Below, piece by piece: positions 1 through 11,300 of a stretch of DNA of 64,000 nucleotides (its first letter is position 1; each line of letters starts with the position of its first letter). The stretch covers positions 28,284,193 to 28,348,192 of the forward strand of contig JAKGHH010000005.1 in NCBI GenBank assembly GCA_022828595.1. Reading direction: 5' to 3'. The stretch is from Nelumbo lutea (Eukaryota > Streptophyta > Magnoliopsida > Proteales > Nelumbonaceae). The notes below the pieces were generated by a model, which saw only the letters and a list, made by a program, of their open reading frames with translations, searched no databases and had not been told where the DNA came from. Position numbers and translations under genes: made by a program.

Positions 1-104
1 TACATTTGTTTGCAATGTAAATATCGAACCGGAGGAGTATTACCTTTGGGTTGCGTTTGTTTGCAGTGTAAATATCGAATTGGAGGAGTATTACACTTTG
101 GTCC
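1..104. repeat. Two tandem copies of a unit of about 52 bp at the window edge
   Basis: A unit starting TTTGTTTGCARTGTAAATAT and ending GGAGGAGTATTAC occurs at about 3-52 and again at about 55-104 with few changes. The array may extend beyond the left edge. Similar TTTGTTTRCA motifs recur near 21070, suggesting an end of a dispersed element. From 105 to about 442 nothing further was recognised. Confidence 0.6.
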
Positions 105-442
105 AGTTTTATAGCCATTTGGATGAAACATAAATTACCAATGAAAATCAATATAAAATTTATCACAAGTCGAATTTTACATCGAGAGAAATTTCATTCT
201 CATAAAAACAATGTAAGTATTTACATCCACAACAATAAACATGTTCAATACAAGAGGGAGGGCTGTCCCGGTACAAAAACTTTGATCGCATTTGGCAAAT
301 CTTTTTGTGCAGGCTTTTTGACTGTTTAGAAGCCCAAAAGCCCGAATTTTGAGCTATTTCCATTTGACAATAGAAAGGTATATTGGGAAAAAGCTCCAAC
401 CCATAAGTCCAAGCATCCATATTCAAAAGTTTTATAAACATA

Positions 443-1024
443 ATGAAATTTTATGGAAGAGATGGAGGTAGAAAGAGTTTTAATGCCATCAGTCCAAGGC
501 TCCAAGCATATGTTTTCTAAGGAAGTGAAGGGAAACCCCTATTCAAAAAATCTATGATAGATTTGGCATCACATAGAATAAGAATCCTTTCCCATCTTTT
601 ATTTTTAGCCACAACCATAACTGGCTGGATGTATTTCAAGAAGTTCAACTATCATTGGATTTCTAGCCAAAAACTTCCTCCCTCCTGCAACCAAGACAAA
701 GGATTTATTTGAGTCAAATATACACACACCAAAAGAAATTCCCTACCCCTTAATAATACCCCCACCACAATGTAAAACAACCTCAAATTGGTTGAACAAT
801 GGAAGAAAATGATCATTTATCTGTAAAGAACTCACATTCTGGTTGTAAGGATATTGAGTAACAGATTTAGTTAATTCCAACTGAGTTTTAGAGATGGAGG
901 AGAGAATCCATTCAATGGAAACAGGAGTGTTATTAAAAGTTGGATTGTTCCTTGCCATCCAAATAAAATAAAAAAGGCTGAGCAAGCTATTTGAGTATAT
1001 TATCAATTCGAACTTCAGGACCAC
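443..1024 (-). pseudogene. Fragment of a non-LTR retrotransposon: RNase H-like region
   Basis: The minus strand from about 1020 leftward reads through FYFIWMARNNPTFNN, which resembles the linker after the reverse transcriptase of plant LINEs. It then reads GISFGVCIFDSNKSFVLVAGG and a helix ending EL, resembling the first strands of the plant RNase H-like domain. There are stops and frame breaks. The fragment ends abruptly at about 1020, where gypsy LTR-like sequence begins. The call rests on pattern resemblance only. Confidence 0.5.
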
Positions 1025-2251
1025 AAAACCTCAGGTGAAGACCCGAGGCAAAGATTTCGATAGTCAAGTTAGTATCGGGGTGGAATGGACGAGGTCTGAG
1101 GTAAAAGCACCCGAACGAGGTCACGGGAGAGCAAAAGATCTCAAGTGCTAGTGAGAGAGCTCAAGTATTCAATCCTTTACCTTGAGGGGGTCACCTCCTA
1201 TTTATACTTGAATCCGCTTGGAGGTAGGTGAGCTCGGATAGTGGGGATCAGGTTCGTACGTGAGGAATGAGGCCATCCGAGGCCACCAGGTGACCCTGCG
1301 CTATTGGTTCCCTGAAACCCGCCGAGCTGGGTTCTGCGCGTCTACTGATTAATTCCGCTCCAACATGCGTCGCTTGACATGTGCAAGCCTGCGACTGCGG
1401 CAGGGCCATCTGCACCTACGTCATTTTCCCCTCCACTCCTGAGGTTGTGGTGGAGGTCTGAATTGGGAGGGCCTCGGTTTCGGCCAAAGGGAGTGTGTTG
1501 GTTTGTGCTAGGAGACGTCGATGAGCCTTCTGTGCACGTTGTGGCCTGTGGTAACGTCAGCTTGCCTTTGTTCTTTGAGGGTGGCCGTAGAGGCTCCTAT
1601 TAGGAGGCCTCAACTTCGGCTTCAAGGTTATCATTGCATGTGAACGAGGGAAGGTTTTGCCCCCTGTCTTGTCTTCATGCTGGTGCGATGGTGAGCCCAT
1701 TGAGGCCTCGGCCTCGGCTGAGTGTGCCGAGGAGAGGGTGCTTGGGTGCCCGAGCTGGTACTTAGCCATTTTTGTGGGGGGAGCTCTGTTCTACGATGCC
1801 ACGAGCCCTGGAGGAGGTAGATCCTAGTACTAGGTTTGGGTCGGGCGTGTCGTGGGTCCCTGAATAGGTGAGTTGGGGTTGCGCCCATGACAGGTTGCGG
1901 TGTCACTATTGTAGGGGGGACGAAACATGGGTGAACCAAGTTGTGCACTCACTAGGTCAGCATGGCTAGGCAAACTAGTGAGTTGCAGTGAAGAGACCAA
2001 CTAGTTTGTTTGGTTTCTTCTTCTCGAGGTGAGTGACGCATGTCGGTTAGTGGACGGGGTTTCTTCTTTGGATAGTCATTGGATCAAGTCTGATCTAGGC
2101 CATCCATTTTCCTTTAAACATGGGCCTTAGTTGCGCATTTGCTCACTATTTTCTTTCGAGTGCTTTGGCTTCTAAGAGCCCTTTGCTTTAGTTCTTGTCT
2201 TTATAACTCTTCGTCCTCATCCTCGTCCTCGTCCTAGGTAAACACCCTATC

Positions 2252-4584
2252 ATGTCTTACTCTGATTCTAGCCCAAAATGCTATGAACTCCTAGAATCCT
2301 TGGGATCGAGCTCCTACCACACCCCAACTCCTGCCAGCTCCGGCCAAGGCTCATCGGTTGTTGAGATCCCAGCCCCGCGTCAATTGGTCGAGGTGCTAAG
2401 GGAGAGGGTCGTCCCCGTGGACGCTGAGTACAGCCGAAGGAGTGAGGACTCTCCTTGTGAAAGCGCCAAGTCCGTAGTGCCTAGGGAGGCCGAGGGATCC
2501 TCCTTAGTGGTAAAGGGGGATCCGGTGCCTGAGCTCAGTCTGAGGATGATAGCCGAGCATGCTGCATGAGGGATGAACATAGAGCATATGTCATGCTCAA
2601 AGCATGATAGCATCCTAGATTATGACTAGGTTAAATCCCTAGCTAAGAGGTATTATATCCCTCGGTTTGACTGACTAAGGGTCCCCAACATTGGTGATCA
2701 TCCATGGATGCCGGAGGAGGGGGGATCTATGTCTACTAGCATTTCCTTGAGTTTGGCCTTAGGTTTCCCCTTCATCTGCTGATCTCCGAGCTATTGAAAT
2801 GGTACGGGGTTACCCTTAGCCAATTATCCCCCAACGCCCTTAGAACCACCATCGCCATGTTGGTGGTGGCTTGGCTTCAAGATGTGAACCTAACGTCGAA
2901 GATGTTCCGAGCCATGTTTATGCCGAGGAAGCACTCCACCGAGGCCAACATGTATTACTTCCAGCCTCAAAGAGGCTGACCCATTGACAATCCCTTGTCG
3001 TCCATAATTGGAAGAGCAAATTCTTCTTTATCTCCTATCCTGAGGGTTGGTCTTTCAAGTCAGGCTGAAGGGAGATGTACTTAGACGCCGAAAAGCCTAA
3101 GACAACACTTCGGGACAATGAAGTCATTGTGGTAACCCATCTTCTTGTGTTGAGAAAGCTTCAAGCCAAGCCCCTAGTGGAGGCCGAGCTCCCTTTGGTT
3201 TTTGCGGGGCTCAGCTCAGCTCCCCTCGGTAAGAGAAGTTCCTGTGTCGGCTATTTCAGGCGTCGGCTTTCGCTATGCACCGAGGTACTGATCCCTTGTT
3301 TTTTCTTGTAGAGATTCTATTGGATGTGAAGTGGATGCTATTGGAGAGTGCTTTGACAAGGAAGAAGGGTCCCACCGAGGGGACGTCAAGAGGACAGATG
3401 CCGTAGAGGCCTAACGAGGTGACACCCGTGCACATGGAGAGGTGGTCTACGCTTACTGAGGTGACCCCTTGGCCACAGGCCCCCATTGGGGGAGGGGGTG
3501 ATCGAGGAAAGAGGTCATCGGAGGGGAGCCGACTGAGGGAGGCTGGCAAGAAGAGGCCGCCCGAGGTGCCACCTACACCTTCGTTAAAGAAGCTATGCAC
3601 AAGTATTGTCATGCTGAGGGCGATGAACAAAGGAGGGATCCTCTTGCTGCTTCGAGGAGGCCTTCTACCAAGGGACCTACCACCAGGCCTTCATTCCCCC
3701 CCCCCCACCCCTCATCATCGGAGCCAACTGAGGATGGGGAGTGCCTCACACGCGTGTTCCACCCCAAGTGGAACATTCGCGAAGGGGACTATCGATCCCG
3801 AAGGGGTTGGTAAGGCCTTGATCAAAGGGATGATCCCCACAAGGGATCACTTCGGGATAATGCAGACCAATCCCCTCGTCATCCGGGACCAGGGGTTGGA
3901 CTTCCTGGCTGAGGTGAGTTCCGTTCAACTTTTGACTTGTTATCTGTTGGCTTTCGTTTGCTTTGTTGATGGTGTATCTGTTGTAGGTCTGCTGACACTA
4001 CGTCAGCCTAGGAGACCAAGTCAGCCTCATCCTTGATCATGTGCACTAGCTCGTGAAGAACGAGCAACTTGAAGTGCAAGTGGCTTCCACAAAGAGCAGT
4101 CGAGGTGAGACCCTCTCGGCCCAGGGTGAGGAGAAGCAACTCTGGTAGACGCTAGAGGATGATTTGAAGGTTGAGCAGGCTCAGCTAGCTCGGCTCCAAG
4201 AATAGCTAAAGAAGTCCAAGGAGGAGTGTGCTTGCCTTGATGGGGTCGCACTGGAGGCCCAAAGGTAGGCAACAGATGTCGAGGCTCAAGCAACGAAGGT
4301 TGAGGCGGGGGCCATGGAAGCCGAGGTCAACTATTAAAATGTTGTCCTTGTCTAGAGGCGGACTCCAGAATATCAGAAGTGCTTGGCTGATTATGCGTCT
4401 GAAGGCTACTTAGAAGGCATTGTTGAGGCTGGTGCTAGACTTCCAGGTGGATGAGCTGAAGGTGCTTCCCAACTCCCTCCCTCTTGAGTATACTATCGAG
4501 GTTTCTACCAAAGTTCCCTCCGATGCTACTTGCGCAAACACCGCCGAGGACTCTGTTGCCCCTCTGACCAAGGGCGACGCATAG
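2252..4584 (+). pseudogene. Extra (opposite-strand) gene of the gypsy element, 'putative gypsy type transposon' domain, broken
   Basis: The reading starts MSYSDSSPKCYELLESLGSS, a Ser/Pro-rich N-terminus. Around 2740-3110 it shows FGLRFPLH, QLSPNALRT, NMYYFQPQRG and YPEGWSFKSG in alternating frames. These match the order of blocks in the plant retroelement domain known as 'Putative gypsy type transposon' (Transposase_28). From about 4030 a charged region resembles a coiled coil, and the gene ends GDA-stop. There are many stops and shifts. A likely intron is at 3914-3986 (GTGAGT...TGTAG). The gene has the same order and ending as the extra gene at 28666-30667. Confidence 0.6.
3914..3986 (+). 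other. Putative 73-bp spliceosomal intron inside the extra gene
   Basis: The boundaries are GAG|GTGAGTTCC and TTGTAG|GTCTGC, with a T-rich stretch before the acceptor. The flanks join in frame as ...FLAE|V. It lies just before the coiled-coil part, the same relative site as the 72-bp intron at 30008-30079 in the related element. Confidence 0.55.
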
Positions 4585-5765
4585 CCGGTCTCCCGATGTT
4601 CCTTCCTTTTTATTTTTCTTTTTTGTAAATGGGCTCGGCCTCCCCATCTAAGGTTGAAACTTTTTGTAAATGTCAAACATTGAATATCAAATGGAACTTT
4701 TTTGCATACTCTATGCCTTTATGTTTCACTATTTGTTGCTTCTTTTTTCTTTATTTATTTTTTACCGAGGGATCTATGCCCTTCCCCTTCGAAAGGTCAC
4801 AAGTAGGCAAAAAGTGGTCTGAAGTGGCTCATTACTTAGTCGCTTGCTTTAGGAAGTTAGAGTGCATTATCCGAGGTTGAGCTATGCCATTGAGGTGTAG
4901 CTCTCCTAGCTTGCTTTTATTCCCTTAAGTATTGATTTAGGCGAGGCCAAGGTGGTCAGGGTTACGTTCCTCTTTTCTTGGTCATGCTAAGTGTTGTGGA
5001 GCTGAGGTGGCCGACTATTGCCATAGATACACACCTCGGCCGACTGGCTCGCTACTTCTTGATGAGGTACTTAGATTTATTCTTGTTTGTTCATTAAAGG
5101 CCAATGTGCTGGTTGTGGTTTGCAGCTGAGTCTCCTGTCTGTCCTTGCCTCAATTGCGAAGGCTAGGCAAACGTTTGGTTCGTGATGAACCATATGTCCC
5201 GACCGCAGTCCAATCCGAGCGTGAAGGCCTTGGAGGAAGCTACATGCGTCGGCCGAGGGGTCCTAGCCATTAGGAATAAGAACTTATACACTAAAAATTT
5301 GAGCAAAGGAGAAACTTTGCGCTAGTATTCATTGTTTAGCCAATATGCGTTATAATCTGATGGTGCGCGATCCAGTCACTCCTAGCTAGCACTTACGTGG
5401 CTCCTGGAAGGTACCTGAGATGGAGAAGAAGAAGAATCCCCGGGGGCTTGCCTAGCGGGAACACTCCGATGCTTAAGTTAGTATTCTGTAGGAGAAGCAA
5501 GGAGAAGATGAGAGCTAAGAGTGAAGATAGCACGAGAGTAGAAGATGATACCTCCGTTCCTTGATACTAGCTCCTTATAACAAAAATCTGTTGTCTCAGG
5601 CCCACTGGCCTCTAACAGGGCGGGTATAACCGCCACTATCAGCTTGCCGCAGCCGTTACTGGTGGGGCTGAGGTGGCACGCGTGGGGCCGTCGCCATAGT
5701 GTACGTGCCTGTCAGGTGTAAGGCACCCTCTGAAGGTGGCAGACATGACGCTGTTTGATGAGGGA

Positions 5766-6406
5766 TATATATTTTTATTACATTGTTAGCTTAATTAATT
5801 AACTAATTAAATAAGTTTTATAACTAAGTTATAATTAGTTGACTAATTATATAACAATATAAATTTTAATTTTATGGTTATTCAATTTATTAACTAAATA
5901 ATATTTTAAATAACTACATTTTAATTATTTAAGAAACAAAAATTTTAATAATTAAATCATATTTTAAATATTATTAAAATGACAGAATTATGTAATAACA
6001 TTAAAAATTTGATTAAAACACAAAAAAATAATCATAATAGATTTAATAACTAAATCATATTTCAATAATTATGTATTATTGTTATAATTTATTGATTAAT
6101 ATTTATTAGAGATTAAAATATTGTTGGAGATTACACATGCATGTTTATTAATAAAACAACCAAAAAACAAGAAAATTTTAGTTTAAAAAATAAATCTTAT
6201 AATTTGATATTCATTTAAATTTCATTTGAAAAGTAAAATTGTACTACAAATTTTTTGATAAAAAAAAGATTATTAATTTTAAACTTAATTAGTTTAAATT
6301 TAAAATCCCTTAATCCATTTAAAAATAACAAAAATTAATACTAAATAAAAAATTAGTAAAAGTTAAAAACAATTTAATAAAAATAACAACTAATACATTT
6401 AGGAAT
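5766..6406. other. AT-rich spacer, no gene seen
   Basis: A strongly AT-rich stretch with TTAATTA-type repeats and no coding potential. No terminal repeats were identified. It may be decayed mobile DNA. Confidence 0.5.
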
Positions 6407-6414
6407 GCTCCTTC

Positions 6415-6860
6415 TAGGGGTGCAACTTCGGTGGGTTGGTTCGGGTTAAGGATCAACCTAAGCCCAACCCCAAGTCTCAAACTTCGAACTCAAGGTTGGC
6501 CCAACTCATGGTTAAGCCCGATTTTACTAACTAGGCCAACCTAATCTTAACCCACTATCTCAGGCTAGGCTTGAGCTTGGGCGTGATTAGCTTTGAAGCC
6601 CAATTTCTAGGTAGAATAAATTAATAACATATAGATATATGTATATAATAAAATATTGGGTGGGCTCAGATGGGCTTGTATTGAGCTCAGGCTACTCAAG
6701 CGGTCAAGCCCAACTTGAATTTAGATTGGGCCTGATCCTTTTATCCCAAGCCCAACTTAAAGTTCTAACACTCCAGTCCAATTTGTTAAAAAGCTCTAAT
6801 TGAATAAGACTAAGCCCGATTTTACTAACTGGGCCTGATCCACCCAAATTACACCCACTA
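6415..6860. mobile_element. hAT-like MITE with 8-bp target duplication
   Basis: The imperfect terminal inverted repeats are TAGGGGTGCAACTTCGGTGG at the left and, read inward from the right, TAGTGGGTGTAATTTGGGTG. The flanks GCTCCTTC (6407-6414) and GCTCCTTT (6861-6868) match at 7 of 8 positions. The interior has runs of AAGCCCAA and GGGCTT and no ORF of note. TAGGGGTG-type ends with 8-bp duplications are typical of non-autonomous hAT elements in plants. Confidence 0.75.
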
Positions 6861-6868
6861 GCTCCTTT

Positions 6869-7487
6869 TGCTTTAAAATATTTTAAAAACGCCCGTACAC
6901 GGCACCCACTAGTTGGGAGTTGGGAGTGAATTCTCCTCATAGGTGGGGGAAGAATGTATAATATGTGGGTCTATTGTATAACGTTAATGGTTCCAACTAA
7001 TAAAGTTATTGTTTCTGATCTATCTAGTAGTTATCGTTCGGTTATCCTTTAGCCACGTTGGATGGGACAACCCACGTGGTGGGCGCTCTCACTTACCATC
7101 ATGGACTCAAAGAGCTGCATCAGCCATCAGGAGGTCGTAGAGACGCTCTCTTTGTTTACTGGCATTCCTAGCTTGCAGGAGTGCTGCACTCGGTACAAAC
7201 CAGTGCTCCCACTCCCAACTTCCAGACAAGCACCGCAGATATCGCACTATTGCAGCAGAGCAGACTGTCTCAGTTCCATCTCCGACCCATGAACTAGATA
7301 GAGTCAATCGTGAGCACTGAATGAAGAAGATAAGCCTGGGCGACATTGATTCCTTCCTTCCATGTCTTTCCACATAGATTTCTCACTACCTGCACGCGTA
7401 GGGACCAAGCGGGGAGTGAAGAGAGGGAGTGTCGACGGTGGCAGGATCGGAGGGAGATAGCAAGGGAGAGACGAACGCATTTCCAGT
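6869..7487 (+). promoter_or_regulatory. Presumed promoter and 5' UTR region of MRS2-4
   Basis: This stretch lies between the hAT-like MITE and the start codon. It has no convincing coding signal. Short ORFs on both strands at 7062-7373 have no recognisable domain. Any transcript starting upstream of 7062 would carry upstream ATGs (7062, 7101), which could matter for translation. No clear TATA box was identified, so the transcription start is unknown. Confidence 0.4.
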
Positions 7488-7818
7488 ATGGGTAAACGGC
7501 CCTTCTCGTTTCCCCGGAAAATTGGACGGCGTCGTCCCGAGAAGACAATTGAGATGCCGCCGGTCGATGTCGTCTCTTCCTGTGCAATCAACAACAACAA
7601 CAATTCTGTTGCTGGCGTCTCAACGTCCGGTGCAGGAGGGTCGTCCAGTAAGGCCAAGAAGAAGACGGTTGGGGCAAGACTCTGGATGCGTTTCGACCGG
7701 TTTGGCCAATCTGAGCTCCTGGAGTGCGATAAGAGCACAATCATCAAGCGCGTTTCGATCCCCGCCAGAGATTTGAGAATTCTTGGGCCTGTCTTCTCTC
7801 ACTCCTCCAATATTCTTG
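7488..7818 (+). CDS. MRS2-4: MRS2-4 exon 1 (residues 1-110 plus one base)
   Basis: The exon starts at the ATG that gives the family N-terminus MGKRPFSF. It covers the low-complexity linker with an Asn run, then [10 protein letters not shown] and the CDKSTIIKR and [18 protein letters not shown] blocks. The donor is TTG|GTAAGG at 7819. The exon ends in phase 1; the leftover G combines with CC of exon 2 to make Ala, giving the expected ILAREKA junction. An in-frame ATG at 7551 would remove the conserved start and is less likely. Confidence 0.93.
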
Positions 7819-8323
7819 GTAAGGATGATACGGACACTGACTTTACTTCCGTATTGATTATTTCCTTCGAATGCCTTCAATTTCCGAATTTTGGACGGAC
7901 AATTTTATGTTTTGCCGAGGATTTCGGTTGAAATTATCGCATACAAACCGACAGAGACGTTGTTTGACTTAGCTTTGCTCTTTATTTGCTTTCCATAAAC
8001 ATTAGAATCGACCTAGAAAGGGATGTTATATGACTACAAATCCTCTCTGCACAATCGGTTTTCAAGTGTTTATTATCCTCAACGTGTGCTTAATGTTGTA
8101 ATCTTGTATCATGTTAGGTTTAGGTATGAGGTGAACGACTGCTCTTTGTTATCCGCTATGGCATGAAATTCTTCTTCTCCCTTTGGATTGCAGATATATA
8201 TGTTCCTTAGTATCTTTTCTTTGTAGGAAGCTTATCTTCAAAATGTGCAACTTTGTTAAGTGTAAGAATAGATTGAGCATTCAAGGTGAAGAAGGGTTTA
8301 GTTCCGCCTGTACACATCGCACC

Positions 8324-8380
<57 letters not shown>

Positions 8381-11300
8381 TTGCAAGGTTAAGAGAAGAA
8401 AACCTATATCTGCCGATTGGGAGAAAAAGTTGATCTCCCGGTCGGCCAATGGGCAATTATCATTAGGTAAAAGACTTAACCATACCCTCAGTTTTTGGAA
8501 ATTCACTTAAATATACCCTGAGGTTTCAAACTGGACTTAAACATACCTTCTCACCGGTATATCAGACAGACATAATAAAAAGACTTTTTACCCTTTGTTA
8601 ATATGTGAAATCAAAAGGTATTTAAAAATACCGTTCATCGTTTTTTCCTCCCTCACAGAGTTCACACATGGACAGAACTGCTGAAAGTTAGATATTTGAC
8701 CACCTAGAGGCAGGGGTCTTATTCCTTCATGGGCAAGGGTTTCCATCAACTAGAAATTGGAAAATGAAAAAGCAAAATCAGCAGAAAATGGGAAAACAAG
8801 AAAAATGGCCAAAGTTTTACAATTCTATGAGACAGATAATAGAAAATAAGGAATACAAGTCTCTTCAAAAAAAAAAAAAAAACAAAACAAAACAAAAAGG
8901 AATACTAACAAAATCAGCAGAGATTTAAAAAAAAACTAAACACCTCCTTCAAATATATTTCACTGTAACTCAACCAAACACAATATTCTGGTCTGGAATA
9001 CAGAAGCTTAGAAGGAATCATACAAGCAAACTCTTGTCCCGAAACACATGGAGAATGGAAAAAAGGAAAGGAAAAGCAAAGTTAACAACATGAACTCAAC
9101 GAAGCCTTGGAGATGAATGGAGATGGTCATTTACTGATCAAGTCAAGGTTTCTCCCAAAGTTCAAATTGATGGATCAAACCCCTGCAAGCACACTGAATC
9201 AGATCAAAATACAATAGAAAGTTCAAGAGACAATTCGGGAATTTACTTTCAAATTCTACTTTCATTTTCCTTTTACCCTTAGCAGTGGATTCTTAGTAGT
9301 TGTGTAAGAAAAACTAAACAATAATGAAAGAACTGGTGGGAGAAAAACTAGTTTGGGTTTTGGAGAAACTTGAGATGGAATAATAAGTTTCCCAAGGTAT
9401 AAAATACAGAGAGAGGGGAAAAATGAAGGTTACTTGCCAGCAACACTTTCCTCTTCTTTGATTTCTCAAATGCAGCATAAGAAAAAAAAGTTTTCTTGTG
9501 ATTCTTCATAATGAAATTAGTGTTGTTTTAGGGATGGAAACTCATCCAGGAACCAACACGAAGAAGCATAGTTCTAAGAGGAGGTGCAATCCTTGACCCT
9601 TTGATTTCTTGCTTTCAACAGTTATGGAGCGATTAATTCTCTCCTGAGTTCTTTGTCACCTTTGAAGGTATGAATTCCTTTTTGATCCAAAGCCATGTAG
9701 AGGTGATTGGTAAAGTTCTTTTGGGTGTCTTCATCCCCGAAATTCAAGAGGACATCATGGTTGCAATTACAGGTGGAAGAGGGGAAGAAGGAGCTTCATT
9801 GGTAATATTGGAGGATGACATGGAAAGGAGAAAAGCACACGAGAGTATAATTGATCAGAGTCTGCGGTTTCCTTTAAAGCATATGAACCAATTGAGTGGA
9901 GACGAGCAACAAGAAATTGCTGAATGCTGAGTGCGACACGACAAGTGGCCGAAGCAAAAGAGACACATGGACAGAGAGACACATCCTACATACAATGAAG
10001 ACATTAGCAAACTGTGATATGTTGAAGATGAACCACTGATGGCATTGCAAGGGCATATTAGGGTTTTTCTAAACAAAAGGGTCAGATGACGGTACATGCA
10101 AATGACATGTAACTTTTGCTAATGGAGTGTAGTTTAAATCTGGTTTTGGGTCTAACCATAAGGTATATTTAAGTCAATTTAAAAAACTCAGGGTATATTT
10201 AAGTCAATTTGTGCAAATTAAGGGTATGTTTAAGTTTAAGTCTTTTACACTTATTGTTAATCTCGGATTACTGGAGAATGACCCCGTACCAAGTATGGGG
10301 CCATTACTCTTGACATATTTTGTTTTATTTATTTGAGTTAAGAGATAAAATCAGGTTTTATTTGTAACTAATAACCTGTTTTATCTAAAAGAATGGTCCC
10401 ACACCATATATTATTGGTTTGAGATTCACTAATACTTATGTGGTAAATTTGATTTCTTATTTAATTTAGTAAAATAGATCAGGTTTGATTTATAATTGAT
10501 GACCCATTTCTTTTTTTGTTTTTCTTTTTTTTTTTTTTGAGTATTTGTATAAAGTATAGAAGCCCTCTAGTCTGAGGGCTTTCTACTTATATGTTATGTG
10601 AATATTTGTTATGATAAATAGATTATAGTAATAATTTTCATATAAATATAATACACTATTTACTTATTCTTAATAAATCATTTTCTGAGTTACTGATGAA
10701 AAAAATAAACTATTTACTTATTAATTTAATTATTTTCGGAGGCCTTTATTATTATAGTAAATTCAAATATTGATTAATTGCTACTATTTACTTAAAAGTA
10801 AGTTAGGTATGCAGATTGGTTACCCTAGTTATTGGATATTAGATATTAAATGCATTGTTCTGATTATCACAATCATGAGATTTGCAAGAATCACTTCCAG
10901 ATTATAGTTTAATAATATTAATATTTATATAACACAAAACGTATAAGGACACGAAGGAGAATATTTAATATTGATTAGTGATAATAGTATAAAACTATAG
11001 ATGTGTATTGTGAAGCAAGGGGACCCGTATAATGTATGCATGGGACACCCAACCATTTTGTACAGCAAGTTTTATGTAAACAGGCCATGGCAAACCCCTA
11101 GTACTCATCTTCTTTGTCCATGACACTAAAATGGGTCCAACAAACATCGATTCAAATAATAACCTAAAAACTGAACTTTATGATCTGTATTTGTCCGATA
11201 CATTCCTGGTATTTGGCAGTCCTTTGCTAAAAAATAGGTTATAGATTTTTAGTTTTTGATACCAAAACTCAAAGGCAGAAAATGAAAGTGCAAGACATAC

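Larger units (their letters stand above)
1021..5765 (-). mobile_element. Decayed Ty3/gypsy (Tat-like) fragment with an opposite-strand extra gene
   Basis: The left end (1021-about 1700) and the right end (about 5390-5765) are LTR-like. Both resemble the LTRs of the 27.5-kb element in order of motifs: a CCGAGG or CCCGGGG block, TCCGATGCTTAAGTTAGTAT at about 5467, and a TATA-type motif read on the minus strand near 1205 and 5575. Between them lies a + strand extra gene (2252-4584), but no reverse transcriptase or integrase. So the coding core of gag-pol is deleted, or this was a non-autonomous derivative. Exact ends and a target duplication were not found. Confidence 0.6.

Noticed and set aside
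3285..3311. Short GTACTG...TTGTAG stretch as an additional intron in the extra gene
   Set aside because: At 27 bp it is too short for a plant spliceosomal intron. The acceptor might pair with another donor, but none was convincing.
7294..7880. Minus-strand ORFs of 86-147 codons over MRS2-4 exon 1
   Set aside because: They mirror the real exon in other frames. No domain is seen, and the + strand frame has clear family similarity.
8183..8510. ORFs rich in Arg-Glu or Ser-Leu repeats
   Set aside because: They are read-through of the (GA)25 microsatellite.
9874..10097. Minus-strand ORFs near 9.8-10.1 kb
   Set aside because: Cys/Ser/Leu-rich readings without a domain, overlapping the + strand ORF in the Mutator-like element. 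They are likely chance.
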